64,000 bases of DNA from Jiangella alkaliphila (GTDB lineage: Bacteria > Actinomycetota > Actinomycetes > Jiangellales > Jiangellaceae): NCBI RefSeq assembly GCF_900105925.1, contig NZ_LT629791.1:930001-994000 (forward strand), written 5' to 3'. This document shows, one piece after another, positions 17,244 to 25,498 of this stretch; positions within the stretch are counted from its first letter, which is position 1, and each line of letters starts with the position of its first letter. Both the position numbers and the translations under genes were made by a program. The notes beneath the pieces are model-generated. The model was not told where the DNA came from, made no database searches, and worked only from the letters and a program-made list of their open reading frames with translations.

Positions 17244-17862
17244 GGATCAGCTCCAGCGTCCGGCTGACGTGCTCCGCGGCGGCCGCCTCGGTGGGCGCCG
17301 GGTCCAGGCCGAACATCCGCCGCCGGTGCGGTTCGCCCATGAGCAGCGTGAACAGCTGCTCGGCCAGCAGATCGAGGTCGTCGGCACGGACGGCGATCCG
17401 CTCAGGCGGCAGCGCGGCGAGCAGGCCGGACAGCACGCCGATGTAGCGGCGCGGCCCGTTCGCGTAGTGCCGGGCGGCGAGGTCGGGGAACTTCGCCGCC
17501 TCGCCGGTGACCAGCCGGTGCAGCCCGATCGCCTCGTCGGAGAGCATGAGCCGGACCAGCCGCACCCCGAACGCGTGCAGGTCGCTCACCGGGTCGCCGG
17601 CGTCGGGTGCGACGGTGTTGACGACGCGGTCGCCGAGCCGGCGCACGACGGCCACGAAAAGGTCGGCCTTGTCGCCGACGGTCGTGTAGACGGTGCGCTT
17701 GGCGACCCGCGCCTCGGCGGCGATGACCTCGATGGTCGTGTCGCCGTATCCGTGCGCGAGGAACAGCCGCATCGCGGTCTCGAGCAGCGCGTCGCGCCGG
17801 GCCGCGCGGTCGACGTCGCGCGGCCGCCCGCGCGGCGCCGTCGCCGTCCCCCGTGCAGTCAC
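17224..17862 (-). CDS. TetR-family regulator divergent from the dehydrogenase operon
   Basis: This is a 212-residue repressor. The DNA-binding domain spans about 20-70 (LLETAMRLFLAHGYGDTTIE, then RVAKRTVYTTVGDKADLFVA). The C-terminal ligand domain resembles the AefR-like group (EAAKFPDLAARHYANGPRR). GTG at 17862 is chosen because AGGA sits 7 bases upstream. It is divergent from the E1alpha gene, and a perfect 9-bp inverted repeat lies between them. It is therefore the likely repressor of the E1alpha/E1beta/E2 operon and of itself. Its 3' end overlaps the convergent glycosidase gene by 20 bp. Confidence 0.9.
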   Translation of the reverse strand: MTARGTATAPRGRPRDVDRAARRDALLETAMRLFLAHGYGDTTIEVIAAEARVAKRTVYTTVGDKADLFVAVVRRLGDRVVNTVAPDAGDPVSDLHAFGVRLVRLMLSDEAIGLHRLVTGEAAKFPDLAARHYANGPRRYIGVLSGLLAALPPERIAVRADDLDLLAEQLFTLLMGEPHRRRMFGLDPAPTEAAAAEHVSRTLELILIPGRE

Positions 17863-17896
17863 CTGGCCATCCTGACTCGGAGGTAGGCTTGGACGC

Positions 17897-17918
17897 AATG
17901 AAACGCTAACGTTTCATT
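17897..17918. promoter_or_regulatory. 22-bp TetR-type operator
   Basis: AATGAAACG (17897-17905) and its exact complement (17910-17918) are separated by CTAA. The site is AT-rich in very GC-rich DNA, 35 bases upstream of the tetR start and 88 bases upstream of the E1alpha start. Length and symmetry fit a TetR dimer site controlling both directions. Confidence 0.75.
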
Positions 17919-18005
17919 GTTTTGCCCGGCCACCGCCGGGCCACCGCTGCGCGTCCCACGTCCGACGTCCAGGACGCGCCCCGTGACAACGAAGGGCGGG
18001 TAAGA

Positions 18006-19058
18006 GTGGCGACCACCAGTCGCAAGCGTCCGGCGCGCTCGGCGAACAACTCCGAGGAACTGCTCGGGTACTACCGTCAGATGCTCCTGGTCCGCCGGTT
18101 CGAGGAGCGCACCGCGCAGGCGTACACCGAGGCGAAGATCGGCGGCTACTGCCACCTCAACCTCGGCGAAGAGGCCACCGTCGTCGGCCTGATGGCGGCC
18201 ATCGAAGAGCGCGACTACCTCTTCACGAACTACCGCGACCACGGCTACGCGCTGATCCGCGGCATGGACCCGGGCCGGGTCATGGCCGAGCTCTACGGCC
18301 GGCAGGACGGCGTCAGCAAGGGCTGGGGCGGTTCGATGCACCTGTTCGACACCGACGTCCGCCAGCTCGGCGGCTACGGCATCGTCGGCGGGCAGCTGCC
18401 GCTGGCGGCCGGCGCCGCGCTCGCGGTCAACTACCGCGACGGCGACGAGGTCGTCATGTGCCAGATGGGCGACGGCACCACGAACATCGGCGCGTTCCAC
18501 GAGACGCTGAACATCGCGACGCTCTGGGACCTGCCGATCGTGTTCGTCGTCGTCAACAACCACCTCGGCATGGGCACGACCGTCGAGATGTCCTCAGCCG
18601 AGCCCGAGCTGTACAGGCGCGCGTCGTCGTACCGCATGGAGTCTGCGCGGGTCGACGGCAACGACGTCATCGCCGTCCGCGACGCGGCGAAGGTCGCCGT
18701 CGAGCGGGCCCGCAAGGAGCAGAAGCCGTACCTGCTCGAGACCGTGAGCGGCCGGCTGCGCGGGCACTCCGTCGTCGACCCCGCCGCGTACCGCAGCAAG
18801 GAGGAGGTCGAGGAGGTCCGCGCCCAGGACCCCGTCGCCGGCCTGCACGACCGGCTCGTCGCCGCCAAGGTGGCCGACGCCGGCCAGCTGGCCGAGATCG
18901 ACGCCGACGTCCACCGCATCGTCAAGGCCGCCGTCGAGTTCGCCGACAAGAGCCCCGCGCCCGAGGTGTCGTCGCTGTTCGACTACACCTACGCGAGCCC
19001 GGTGCCGAACGACTCGCGCCGCCTCCCCGCTGACCCGCTGTTCCCGGTAGGAGCCTGA
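18006..19058 (+). CDS. pdhA: 2-oxoacid (pyruvate-type) dehydrogenase E1 component, alpha subunit
   Basis: This is a 350-residue thiamine-diphosphate-dependent subunit that, with the beta subunit, decarboxylates a 2-oxo acid and reductively acylates the lipoyl group of E2. The ThDP/Mg motif begins GDGTTNIGAFHETLN and ends in NN about 30 residues later. Phosphorylation-loop-like and substrate segments (FTNYRDHGYALIRG, KGWGGSMHL) match the PdhA/AcoA type rather than branched-chain E1. GTG at 18006 follows GAAGGG by 9 bases; the upstream in-frame extension looks non-coding. It is first in a three-gene operon. Pyruvate or acetoin dehydrogenase are both possible; pyruvate is preferred. Confidence 0.9.
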   Translation: MATTSRKRPARSANNSEELLGYYRQMLLVRRFEERTAQAYTEAKIGGYCHLNLGEEATVVGLMAAIEERDYLFTNYRDHGYALIRGMDPGRVMAELYGRQDGVSKGWGGSMHLFDTDVRQLGGYGIVGGQLPLAAGAALAVNYRDGDEVVMCQMGDGTTNIGAFHETLNIATLWDLPIVFVVVNNHLGMGTTVEMSSAEPELYRRASSYRMESARVDGNDVIAVRDAAKVAVERARKEQKPYLLETVSGRLRGHSVVDPAAYRSKEEVEEVRAQDPVAGLHDRLVAAKVADAGQLAEIDADVHRIVKAAVEFADKSPAPEVSSLFDYTYASPVPNDSRRLPADPLFPVGA

Positions 19059-19059
19059 C

Positions 19060-20067
19060 ATGGCCGTCATGAGTTACCGCCAGGCGCTGCACGACACCCT
19101 GCGCGCCGAGATGCTCCGCGACCCGGACGTCTTCTTGATGGGTGAGGAGATCGGCCGGTTCGAGGGCTCCTACAAGATCACCGCCGGCCTGCTCGACGAG
19201 TTCGGGCCGAAGCGCGTCCGCGACACCCCCATTGCCGAGGAGGGCTTCACCGGCGCCGCCGTCGGCGCGGCCATGCTCGGCCTGCGCCCGGTCGTCGAGA
19301 TCATGACGATCAACTTCTCGCTGCTCGCGCTGGACCAGATCGTCAACCACGCCGCGAAGATCTACGGCATGTTCGGCGGCCAGCGGTCGGTGCCGATGGT
19401 CATCCGCACCCCCGGTGGCGGCGGCCAGCAGCTCGCGGCCACGCACTCGCAGAACGTCGAGCTGTTCTACGCGTTCACGCCCGGCCTCAAGGTCGTGGCG
19501 CCGTCGTCGCCGGCTGACGCGAAGGCGCTGCTGATCGCGTCCATCCGCGACAACGATCCGGTGCTGTTCCTCGAGAACCTCGCGCTCTACAACACCAAGG
19601 GCGAGGTCCCCGACGGCGACGAGCCGGCCGAGATCGGCCGCGCCGCCGTCACCCGCGAGGGCACCGACATCACGCTGGTCGCGTACTCGCGCATGGCGCA
19701 CGTCGCGCTGCAGGTCGCCGAGAAGCTGGCGTCGGAGGAGGGCATCTCCGCCGAGGTGGTCGACCTGCGCAGCCTGCGCCCGCTGGACCGGCCGACGATC
19801 ATCGAGTCGGTCAAGAAGACGTCCTGCGCCGTCGTGCTCGAGGACGACTGGCTGACGTACGGCATCGGCGCCGAGGTCGCGGCGTCCATCTCCGACGGCG
19901 CGTTCGACTACCTCGACGCCCCGGTACGGCGGGTGGCGATGGCCGAGGTGCCGCTGCCGTACGCGAAGCCGCTCGAGCTGGCGGCGCTGCCGTCGGCGAA
20001 CGACGTCGTCACCGTCGTCCACCAGACCCTCGACGCCGTCGGCCGCCGGTCCGTCGGCGCGCACTGA
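19060..20067 (+). CDS. pdhB: 2-oxoacid (pyruvate-type) dehydrogenase E1 component, beta subunit
   Basis: This is a 335-residue transketolase-like subunit. The pyrimidine-binding domain has GEEIGRFEGSYKITAGLLDE and DTPIAEEGFTGAAVGAAMLG, including the conserved Glu that activates ThDP. The C-terminal transketolase domain has VVDLRSLRPLDRPTIIESV. It starts one base after the E1alpha stop, with GGAG just upstream, so the two subunits are made together. It forms the alpha2beta2 E1 with the preceding product. Confidence 0.92.
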   Translation: MAVMSYRQALHDTLRAEMLRDPDVFLMGEEIGRFEGSYKITAGLLDEFGPKRVRDTPIAEEGFTGAAVGAAMLGLRPVVEIMTINFSLLALDQIVNHAAKIYGMFGGQRSVPMVIRTPGGGGQQLAATHSQNVELFYAFTPGLKVVAPSSPADAKALLIASIRDNDPVLFLENLALYNTKGEVPDGDEPAEIGRAAVTREGTDITLVAYSRMAHVALQVAEKLASEEGISAEVVDLRSLRPLDRPTIIESVKKTSCAVVLEDDWLTYGIGAEVAASISDGAFDYLDAPVRRVAMAEVPLPYAKPLELAALPSANDVVTVVHQTLDAVGRRSVGAH

Positions 20068-20080
20068 GGAGATTTCAGCG

Positions 20081-21343
20081 ATGACCGACATCCTGATGCC
20101 CCGCCTCTCCGACACGATGGAGGAGGGCGTCGTCAGCGCCTGGCGCAAGCAGGTCGGCGACGAGGTCCACCCGGGCGACGTCCTGGTCGAGATCGAGACC
20201 GACAAGGCCGTCATGGAGCACGAAGCCTACGAGGAGGGCGTGCTCGGCGAGATCCTGGTGAAGGAGGGCGACACCGCCCCGATCGGCGCGCCGATCGCCC
20301 GGCTCGTCGGCGCCGGCGAGCCCGTCGGCGGGTCCGAGCCCGCCCCCGCAGCTCCCGCACCCGCACCCGCACCCGCACCCGAGTTGATCTTGGAGAAAGC
20401 GCGGGATCAATCAGGCGAATCGGACGGCAACTCCGCGGTTACTCCAAGATCAACGGGGGCGGGCCGCATCCTGTCCTCGCCGCTGGCCCGGCGCGACGCC
20501 CGCGAGCTGGGCGTCGACCTGGCGACGGTGCCGGGCTCCGGCCCCGGCGGGCGGATCATCCGGGCCGACGTCGCGAAGGCGGCCTCCGCCGCTCCGGCGG
20601 CCCCGGTGAGCACCCCCGCGGCGCCGGCCGCTGCCGCCCGGGCCGTCGAGGAGACCGACGAGCTGATCCCGCTGACGTCGATCCGCAAGACGATCGCCCG
20701 CCGGCTGACCGAGAGCATGCAGTCGTCGCCGCACTTCTACGTGACGAAGACGATCGACGCCGGCCCGCTGTCGACGCTGCGGGCGCAGCTGAACGAGCGG
20801 CTGGTCGCGGCGGAGAAGAAGAAGGTCAGCGTCAACGACATCATCGTGCGGGCCGTCGCGGTCGTGCTGCGCGACCACCCGGTCGTGAACTCGTCGTTCA
20901 CGCCCGAGGCGATCGTCCAGCACGGGCGCATCCACGTCGGCATCGCGGTGGCGACCGAGACCGGGCTGGTCGTGCCGGTCATCCGCGACGCCGACACGAA
21001 GAGCCTGACCAGCATCTCCGCCGAGACCCGCACGCTGGCCGGCAAGGCCCGCGACCGCAAGCTCGGCCTGGACGAGATGACCGGCGGCACGTTCACCGTC
21101 AGCAACCTCGGCATGTACGGCATCGACCACTTCACCGCCGTGATCAACCCGCCCGAGGCGGCCATCCTGGCGGTCGGCGCGGTGCGGCCCGAGCCGGGTG
21201 TCAAGGACGGCGAACTCGCGGTCGTGCAGAAGATGACGATGACGCTGTCGTCGGACCACCGGGTCATCGACGGCGCGCAGGCCGCGGAGTTCGTCCGCGA
21301 CCTCGCCGCCGTGCTCGAGGACCCCTGGCTGGCGATCGCCTAG
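20081..21343 (+). CDS. pdhC: dihydrolipoamide acyltransferase (E2) of the 2-oxoacid dehydrogenase
   Basis: This is a 420-residue E2 core protein with one lipoyl domain (residues 1-80; lipoylated Lys42 in IETDKAVMEHE). An Ala/Pro-rich hinge follows, then a peripheral-subunit-binding domain (about 130-165, ending GPGGRIIRADVAKA), a second Ala/Pro linker, and the catalytic acyltransferase domain with the SSDHRVIDG active-site motif (His393, Asp397). The hinge contains an odd, polar stretch of about 24 residues (LILEKARDQSGESDGNS and following). It is encoded exactly by a 72-bp inverted-repeat element inserted in frame. No E3 gene follows, so E3 must be shared. The last 4 bases overlap the convergent hydrolase. 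Confidence 0.93.
   Translation: MTDILMPRLSDTMEEGVVSAWRKQVGDEVHPGDVLVEIETDKAVMEHEAYEEGVLGEILVKEGDTAPIGAPIARLVGAGEPVGGSEPAPAAPAPAPAPAPELILEKARDQSGESDGNSAVTPRSTGAGRILSSPLARRDARELGVDLATVPGSGPGGRIIRADVAKAASAAPAAPVSTPAAPAAAARAVEETDELIPLTSIRKTIARRLTESMQSSPHFYVTKTIDAGPLSTLRAQLNERLVAAEKKKVSVNDIIVRAVAVVLRDHPVVNSSFTPEAIVQHGRIHVGIAVATETGLVVPVIRDADTKSLTSISAETRTLAGKARDRKLGLDEMTGGTFTVSNLGMYGIDHFTAVINPPEAAILAVGAVRPEPGVKDGELAVVQKMTMTLSSDHRVIDGAQAAEFVRDLAAVLEDPWLAIA
20383..20454. repeat. 72-bp palindromic repeat inserted in frame in the E2 gene
   Basis: A perfect 13-bp terminal inverted repeat (GTTGATCTTGGAG at 20383-20395 and its complement at 20442-20454) encloses imperfectly paired inner bases; with mismatches the stem extends to about 24 bp. 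The length is a multiple of three, so the reading frame is kept. Base composition and encoded residues differ sharply from the flanking Ala/Pro hinge. Its ends match the repeat after araA at 48478-48538 (GTTGATC...GATCAAC). Confidence 0.8.
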
Positions 21344-22614
21344 GGCAGGCCGTCGAGGAACTCGAGGACCGCGCGACGGTACGCGTCGGGCTGCTCGGCG
21401 TCGATGAGGTGACCGGCGCCGGGCACCTCGACGAGCGTGGCGTTGGGCAGCACCTCGTCGTACTCACGAGCGATGGCCGGGTCCTTGTAGTCGCACGCGC
21501 CACGCAGGACGAGGGCCGGCACGTCGACGTCGCGCAGGGCGGGCCGCGGATCGGGGACGGTCAGCTGGTCGGCCGAGGTGAGCTGGTTGGCGTAGAAGCC
21601 GGGGACGGACTGCGGCGTCTCGCCGGTCGGCTGGTCCGGGTGGCAGGTCGCCGCCGGCGCGGCGATCGTCAGCAGCTCGGCGAAGACCGCGTCGATCTCG
21701 GCGTCGCCGACTACGGCGTGCGCGGCGCGCGGGTTCGCCTCCATGAGCAGCGCCCAGGCCAGCAGCCGCGGGCTCGCCTCGAGGTCGTCGATGCGCCGCT
21801 CCTGCTCCGGCGTGAGCCGGTCCCAGATGTCGCCCTCCTCGCGATCGGCCCACGCCGGCGCCCACAGCACGCCGGGCGAGGTGAGCAGCAGGCCGGCCAC
21901 GTGCTCGGGGTGCTCGGCGGTGTACTCGGCGGCCAGCGTGGCGCCCCAGGAGGCGCCCATGAGCACGACGCGGTCGGCGCCGATCGTGGCGCGGACGGCC
22001 TCGAGGTCGGCGACCTGGCGGGCGACCGTGTAGCCGGTGGGGTCGTCGAGCCGGTCCGAGCGGCCGGCGCCGAGCTGGTCGTAGGTGTAGACGTCGTAGC
22101 CCTGCCCGGCGAGCAGGCGGTCCACGTCATCGGGGCCGTCGCCCGGCGTCCCCGGCCCGCCGTGCAGCACGATGATCGGGGTCGTCGCCGCGGCGCCTTC
22201 GGCGGGCGTGTGGGTGTAGGCCAGGCGCGACCCGGTCGGCAGTGTCCAGTAGCCCGTGGGCTGCGACTGCGGCGTGGGCGGCGTCTCGTCCATGGGCAGC
22301 AGGACGGTCACCGACGCGAGTGCGGCGGTCACGGCGACCACCGCCACGGTGACGGCAGCGGTGACCCGCGGGCGCCGCAGGCCGGCGTACACGAGCAGCG
22401 CGCAGGTCACCGTCATGGCGACGAGGCCGGCGGCGGTGAAGAGGGTGGGTTCGGGGGTGGCCATGGCGGTCGCCCACAGGGCGGCGGCCCCGACGGGCGG
22501 CGCGGCGAGCACGCCGAGCAGGACCAGGAGGGTGCGGACGACGCGGCGGAGCACCCGCCGTCCGCGTCGGGTCGTGGTGGTCGGGGTGACATGGGGGCTG
22601 AGCTGCTGCGTCAT
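21340..22614 (-). CDS. membrane-anchored alpha/beta hydrolase, proline-iminopeptidase-like
   Basis: This is a 424-residue protein. The N-terminal 115 residues contain three hydrophobic segments (LLVLLGVLAAPPVGAAALWA; LFTAAGLVAMTVTCALLVYA; VTVAVVAVTAALASVTVLL). The C-terminal 290 residues are an S33-type alpha/beta hydrolase with the HGGPGTPGDGP oxyanion motif, nucleophile GASWGATLAAEY, Asp in the LRGACDYKDP region and His in VPGAGHLIDAEQP. The hydrolase domain probably faces outward. Aminopeptidase activity on N-terminal Pro is the family expectation, not proven. It converges with E2, overlapping by 4 bp. Confidence 0.87.
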   Translation of the reverse strand: MTQQLSPHVTPTTTTRRGRRVLRRVVRTLLVLLGVLAAPPVGAAALWATAMATPEPTLFTAAGLVAMTVTCALLVYAGLRRPRVTAAVTVAVVAVTAALASVTVLLPMDETPPTPQSQPTGYWTLPTGSRLAYTHTPAEGAAATTPIIVLHGGPGTPGDGPDDVDRLLAGQGYDVYTYDQLGAGRSDRLDDPTGYTVARQVADLEAVRATIGADRVVLMGASWGATLAAEYTAEHPEHVAGLLLTSPGVLWAPAWADREEGDIWDRLTPEQERRIDDLEASPRLLAWALLMEANPRAAHAVVGDAEIDAVFAELLTIAAPAATCHPDQPTGETPQSVPGFYANQLTSADQLTVPDPRPALRDVDVPALVLRGACDYKDPAIAREYDEVLPNATLVEVPGAGHLIDAEQPDAYRRAVLEFLDGLP

Positions 22615-22747
22615 GGTGCGATCGTGTCCGGGCCGGACCAGCGGGCGCGTCCGCCGGCGCGCATCGAATGGGTCACCGCGCGGGTGGACCGGGTGTCACC
22701 GCCCAGGGGGACGGCAGCCACGCAACAGCGGCCGTAGCCTGTCCCTC

Positions 22748-23861
22748 GTGAGGCGCTGGTGGGAGCGTTGGCGGCCCGATCGGACGGTGGAGCGCGGCCC
22801 GGTGTGGGTCGCGCTCGACGTCGTGGTCGCGTACCTCTCCGCGGTCATCGCCATCGGCCCGTCGGACCACACGGCGTCCGTCCTCAGCGGTTCGCCGGTC
22901 GAACGGGTCTGCGCGGTCGTGTGGTTCGTCGCGATCGCGGGGCGGCGGTTCGCGCCTGGCTGGGCGCTCTGGGCGGCCGGCGCGGCGACGGTGGCGGCGG
23001 TCGCGTCCGGCGCGGAGGTCACGAACGTCTCGCTGGCGACCGCGCTCGCCCTGACCCTGGTCGTCCAGACCCGGGCGCCCTGGCGTGCGGCGGAGCTCGC
23101 CGCCCTGCCCGTTGGTGGCCGCCCTGGTGGCGCTCGCGGGCGACGAGGCCGCCTTCGTGCCCGCCGTGGCCGTCCACTTCGTGGCCTGGCTGGTGGGCCG
23201 GGCGGGCCGGACCCGCCGGGAGGCTCAGGACGCGCTGCGCGCTCGCGACAGCGAACGGGCCGTGGCGGCCGAGCGGGACCGGATGGCCCGGGAGCTGCAC
23301 GACGCGGTCGGACACGCGGTGACGGTGATGGTCACCCATGCCGGTGCGGCCCGTCTCGTCCTCGCCGACGACGCGCCGCCGGTGCAGGAGGCGCTCGCGC
23401 GGATCGAGGACGTCGGCCGTGGCGCGATGACCGATCTCGACCGGATCCTGGGACTGCTCACCGACACCTACGACCTCGAGGCGACCCTGCGCGCGCTGGT
23501 GGCCGGGCTGCCCGGCCACGTCACGGCCGAGCTCCGCCTGCCGGAGGCGGAGGTGTTGCGCCGGCTGCCGCCGCGGACCGCCGAGACGGCCGGGCGGGTG
23601 GTCCAGGAGTCGCTGACCAACGTCGTCCGCCACGCCGGGCCGGCCCATGCCGTCGTCGACGTGGCACTCACCGGCCGCGACCTCGCCGTGGTGGTCACGG
23701 ACGACGGCGCCGGGCCGGCCACCCGGTGGCCCGGCGGCGGCCGCGGCCTGACCGGCATGAAGGAGCGCGTCAGCGGCCTGGGCGGCAGCCTCGACGCCGG
23801 CCCCGCTGACGGCGGCGGATGGCGCGTCGCGGCCACGCTGCCACTGGAGGGAACGCCATGA
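22748..23861 (+). pseudogene. NarL/DesK-type sensor histidine kinase, interrupted by a frameshift
   Basis: The N-terminal part (GTG at 22748; RRWWERWRPDRTVERGP, then hydrophobic segments VALDVVVAYLSAVIAIG, VVWFVAIAGRRF, WALWAAGAATVAAVA) is in one frame. From about 23108-23115 the homology continues in the +1 frame (LVAALVALAGDEAAFVPAVA). That frame holds the HisKA_3 box ERDRMARELHDAVGHAVTV and the ATPase motifs VVQESLTNVVRHAG and TDDGAGP, and ends at 23861. Removing one base near CCCGTTGG restores a normal kinase of about 370 residues. It could be a real mutation or a sequencing error. The stop overlaps the response-regulator start (ATGA), showing an operon. Confidence 0.8.
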
Positions 23862-24526
23862 TCCGGGTCCTGCTCGCCGACGACGAGGACCTGATGCGCG
23901 CCGGGCTGCGAATGATGCTGGAAACCCAGCCCGATCTCGTCGTGGTCGGCGAAGCGGCCGACGGCCGCGAGGCGGCGCGGCTGGCCGCTGCCACGGCACC
24001 CGACGTCGTGCTGATGGACATCCGGATGCCGGTCCAGGACGGGGTGGCCGCCACCCGCGCGATCACGGCGGCGGGGGCGGGCGCGCCGCGCGTGCTGATC
24101 CTCACCACCTTCGAGCTGGACGAGTACGTCTTCGCGGCCATCCGCGCGGGCGCGGCCGGCTTCCTCCTCAAGCGCAGCCCGCCGGAGATCCTCATCGACG
24201 GCATCCGGACCGTCGCCGCCGGCGACGCCCTGCTCGGCCCGTCCGTCACCCGCCGTCTGCTCGCGGAGTTCGCCCGGTCCGCCCCGGTCCCGCCCGATCC
24301 GGAGACCGCCCGCCGGCTGGCCCGCCTCACCGAGCGCGAGCACGACGTGCTCCTGCTGCTCGGCCGCGGCCTGTCGAACGCGGAGATCGCCGCGCGCCTG
24401 CACATCGGCGCGGCGACGGTCAAGACGCACGTGACCCGGGTCCTCGACAAGCTCGGCCTGCGCGACCGCGTCCACGCGGTGGTCTTCGCCTTCGACCACG
24501 GGCTGGTCACGCCGAAGGGGTCGTGA
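23858..24526 (+). CDS. NarL/LuxR-family response regulator
   Basis: This is a 222-residue two-component regulator. The receiver domain occupies residues 1-120, with acidic pocket LLADDEDLMRAG, phospho-acceptor Asp54 in VLMDIRMPVQDG and the Lys in GFLLKRSPPE. The LuxR-type HTH follows at about 155-215 (LTEREHDVLLLLGRGLSNAE, then IAARLHIGAATVKTHVTRVL). ATG at 23858 is preceded by GGAGG and overlaps the kinase stop. It is the cognate partner of the frameshifted kinase. If the kinase is truly broken, this regulator lacks its dedicated phosphodonor. Confidence 0.95.
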   Translation: MIRVLLADDEDLMRAGLRMMLETQPDLVVVGEAADGREAARLAAATAPDVVLMDIRMPVQDGVAATRAITAAGAGAPRVLILTTFELDEYVFAAIRAGAAGFLLKRSPPEILIDGIRTVAAGDALLGPSVTRRLLAEFARSAPVPPDPETARRLARLTEREHDVLLLLGRGLSNAEIAARLHIGAATVKTHVTRVLDKLGLRDRVHAVVFAFDHGLVTPKGS

Positions 24527-24535
24527 GCCGGCGGG

Positions 24536-25459
24536 TCAGAGCTCGCGCCGCCAGATCTGGCCGACCAGGTCGTGGCCGAAGCTGTGGTGGCGGTTCTCCT
24601 CGACCAGCTCGAACCCCGCCTTCTGGTAGATGCGCCGGGCGGCCACGAGCACGTCGTTGGTCCACAGGATCATCGACGTGTAGCCGGCCGACCGGGCGAA
24701 CTCCATGCACTCCTCGACCAGCCGGGTGCCGATGCCGCTGCCGCGCGCGTCGGGGTCGACCAGCAGCAGCCGCAGCTGCGCCGTCGTGTCGTCCTTGCGC
24801 ACGCAGAACACGGCGCCGACGGGGCGGCCGTCCAGCTCGGCCACCCAGGCGTGCTCGCGGGCCGGGTCGAGGTGCTCGACGTAGTCGGCGACGATGCGCG
24901 CGACCAGGCCCTCGTAGCTGCGGTCCCAGCCGTACTCCTGGGTGTAGAGGACGGCGTTGCGCTGCACGACCCAGCCCAGATCGCCCGGGCGCAGCCCGCG
25001 GACGACGACCGTGCGCGGCCGTTCGGAGTCGGTGAGCAACCTGCGGACGGAGTCGAGGTCGGCCACCAGCCGGCGGCGGTCGGCCTCGGGCAGCGCGTCG
25101 AGCAGCTGCTCGACCTGCCGGTCGGAGCGGTTCTGGAGGTCCTCGCGCGCCGCGCGGCCGGCGTCGGTCAGCGCGGCCAGCAGCTTGCGGCCGTCGGCGG
25201 CCGAGCGGGTGCGCTCGATCAGCCCGGCCGACTCGAACCGGGCCAGCGTGCGGCTGAGCTGGGCGGCGTCGATGTCGAGCGCCTCGCGCAGCTCGCCGAC
25301 CTCGGTGACGTCGCGCCGGCCCAGCTCGAAGACGATGCGCCCCTCGGTGAGCGAGTAGCCCGACCGCAGCAGCTCCTGGTCGAGGAAGCCCATGACGCGT
25401 GTGTAGAAGCGGTTGAACTGACGGACCGCGGCCACCTGGTCGCGTTGTACCTCGGTCAT
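24536..25459 (-). CDS. MarR-GNAT fusion (regulator with acetyltransferase domain)
   Basis: This is a 307-residue two-domain protein. Residues 1-145 are a MarR winged helix (GYSLTEGRIVFELGRRDVTE, ALDIDAAQLSRTLARFESAG, then IERTRSAADGRKLLAALT). Residues 150-305 are a GNAT fold with the acetyl-CoA motif DPDARGSGIGTRLVEECMEF and a C-terminal YQKAGFELVEEN. Fusions of this kind are known in many bacteria, but their acyl acceptors are mostly unknown. ATG at 25459 is immediately preceded by a nested 36-bp palindrome, a probable binding site for autoregulation. It lies just downstream of folD on the same strand. Confidence 0.9.
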   Translation of the reverse strand: MTEVQRDQVAAVRQFNRFYTRVMGFLDQELLRSGYSLTEGRIVFELGRRDVTEVGELREALDIDAAQLSRTLARFESAGLIERTRSAADGRKLLAALTDAGRAAREDLQNRSDRQVEQLLDALPEADRRRLVADLDSVRRLLTDSERPRTVVVRGLRPGDLGWVVQRNAVLYTQEYGWDRSYEGLVARIVADYVEHLDPAREHAWVAELDGRPVGAVFCVRKDDTTAQLRLLLVDPDARGSGIGTRLVEECMEFARSAGYTSMILWTNDVLVAARRIYQKAGFELVEENRHHSFGHDLVGQIWRREL

Positions 25460-25462
25460 ACC

Positions 25463-25498
25463 GTTGACTGTATCAAGGAAACCCTTGACTCAGTCAAC
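25463..25498. promoter_or_regulatory. nested 36-bp MarR-type operator
   Basis: The outer arms GTTGACTG (25463-25470) and CAGTCAAC (25491-25498) and the inner arms TCAAGG (25473-25478) and CCTTGA (25483-25488) are all symmetric about one centre, with 2-base gaps and a 4-base spacer. It lies 3 bases upstream of the MarR-GNAT start codon and overlaps the last codons and stop of folD. Autorepression is inferred. Confidence 0.75.

Noticed and set aside
20340..20380. CCCGCA/CCGCAC simple repeat as a special regulatory element
   Set aside because: It merely encodes the Ala-Pro hinge usual in E2 proteins.
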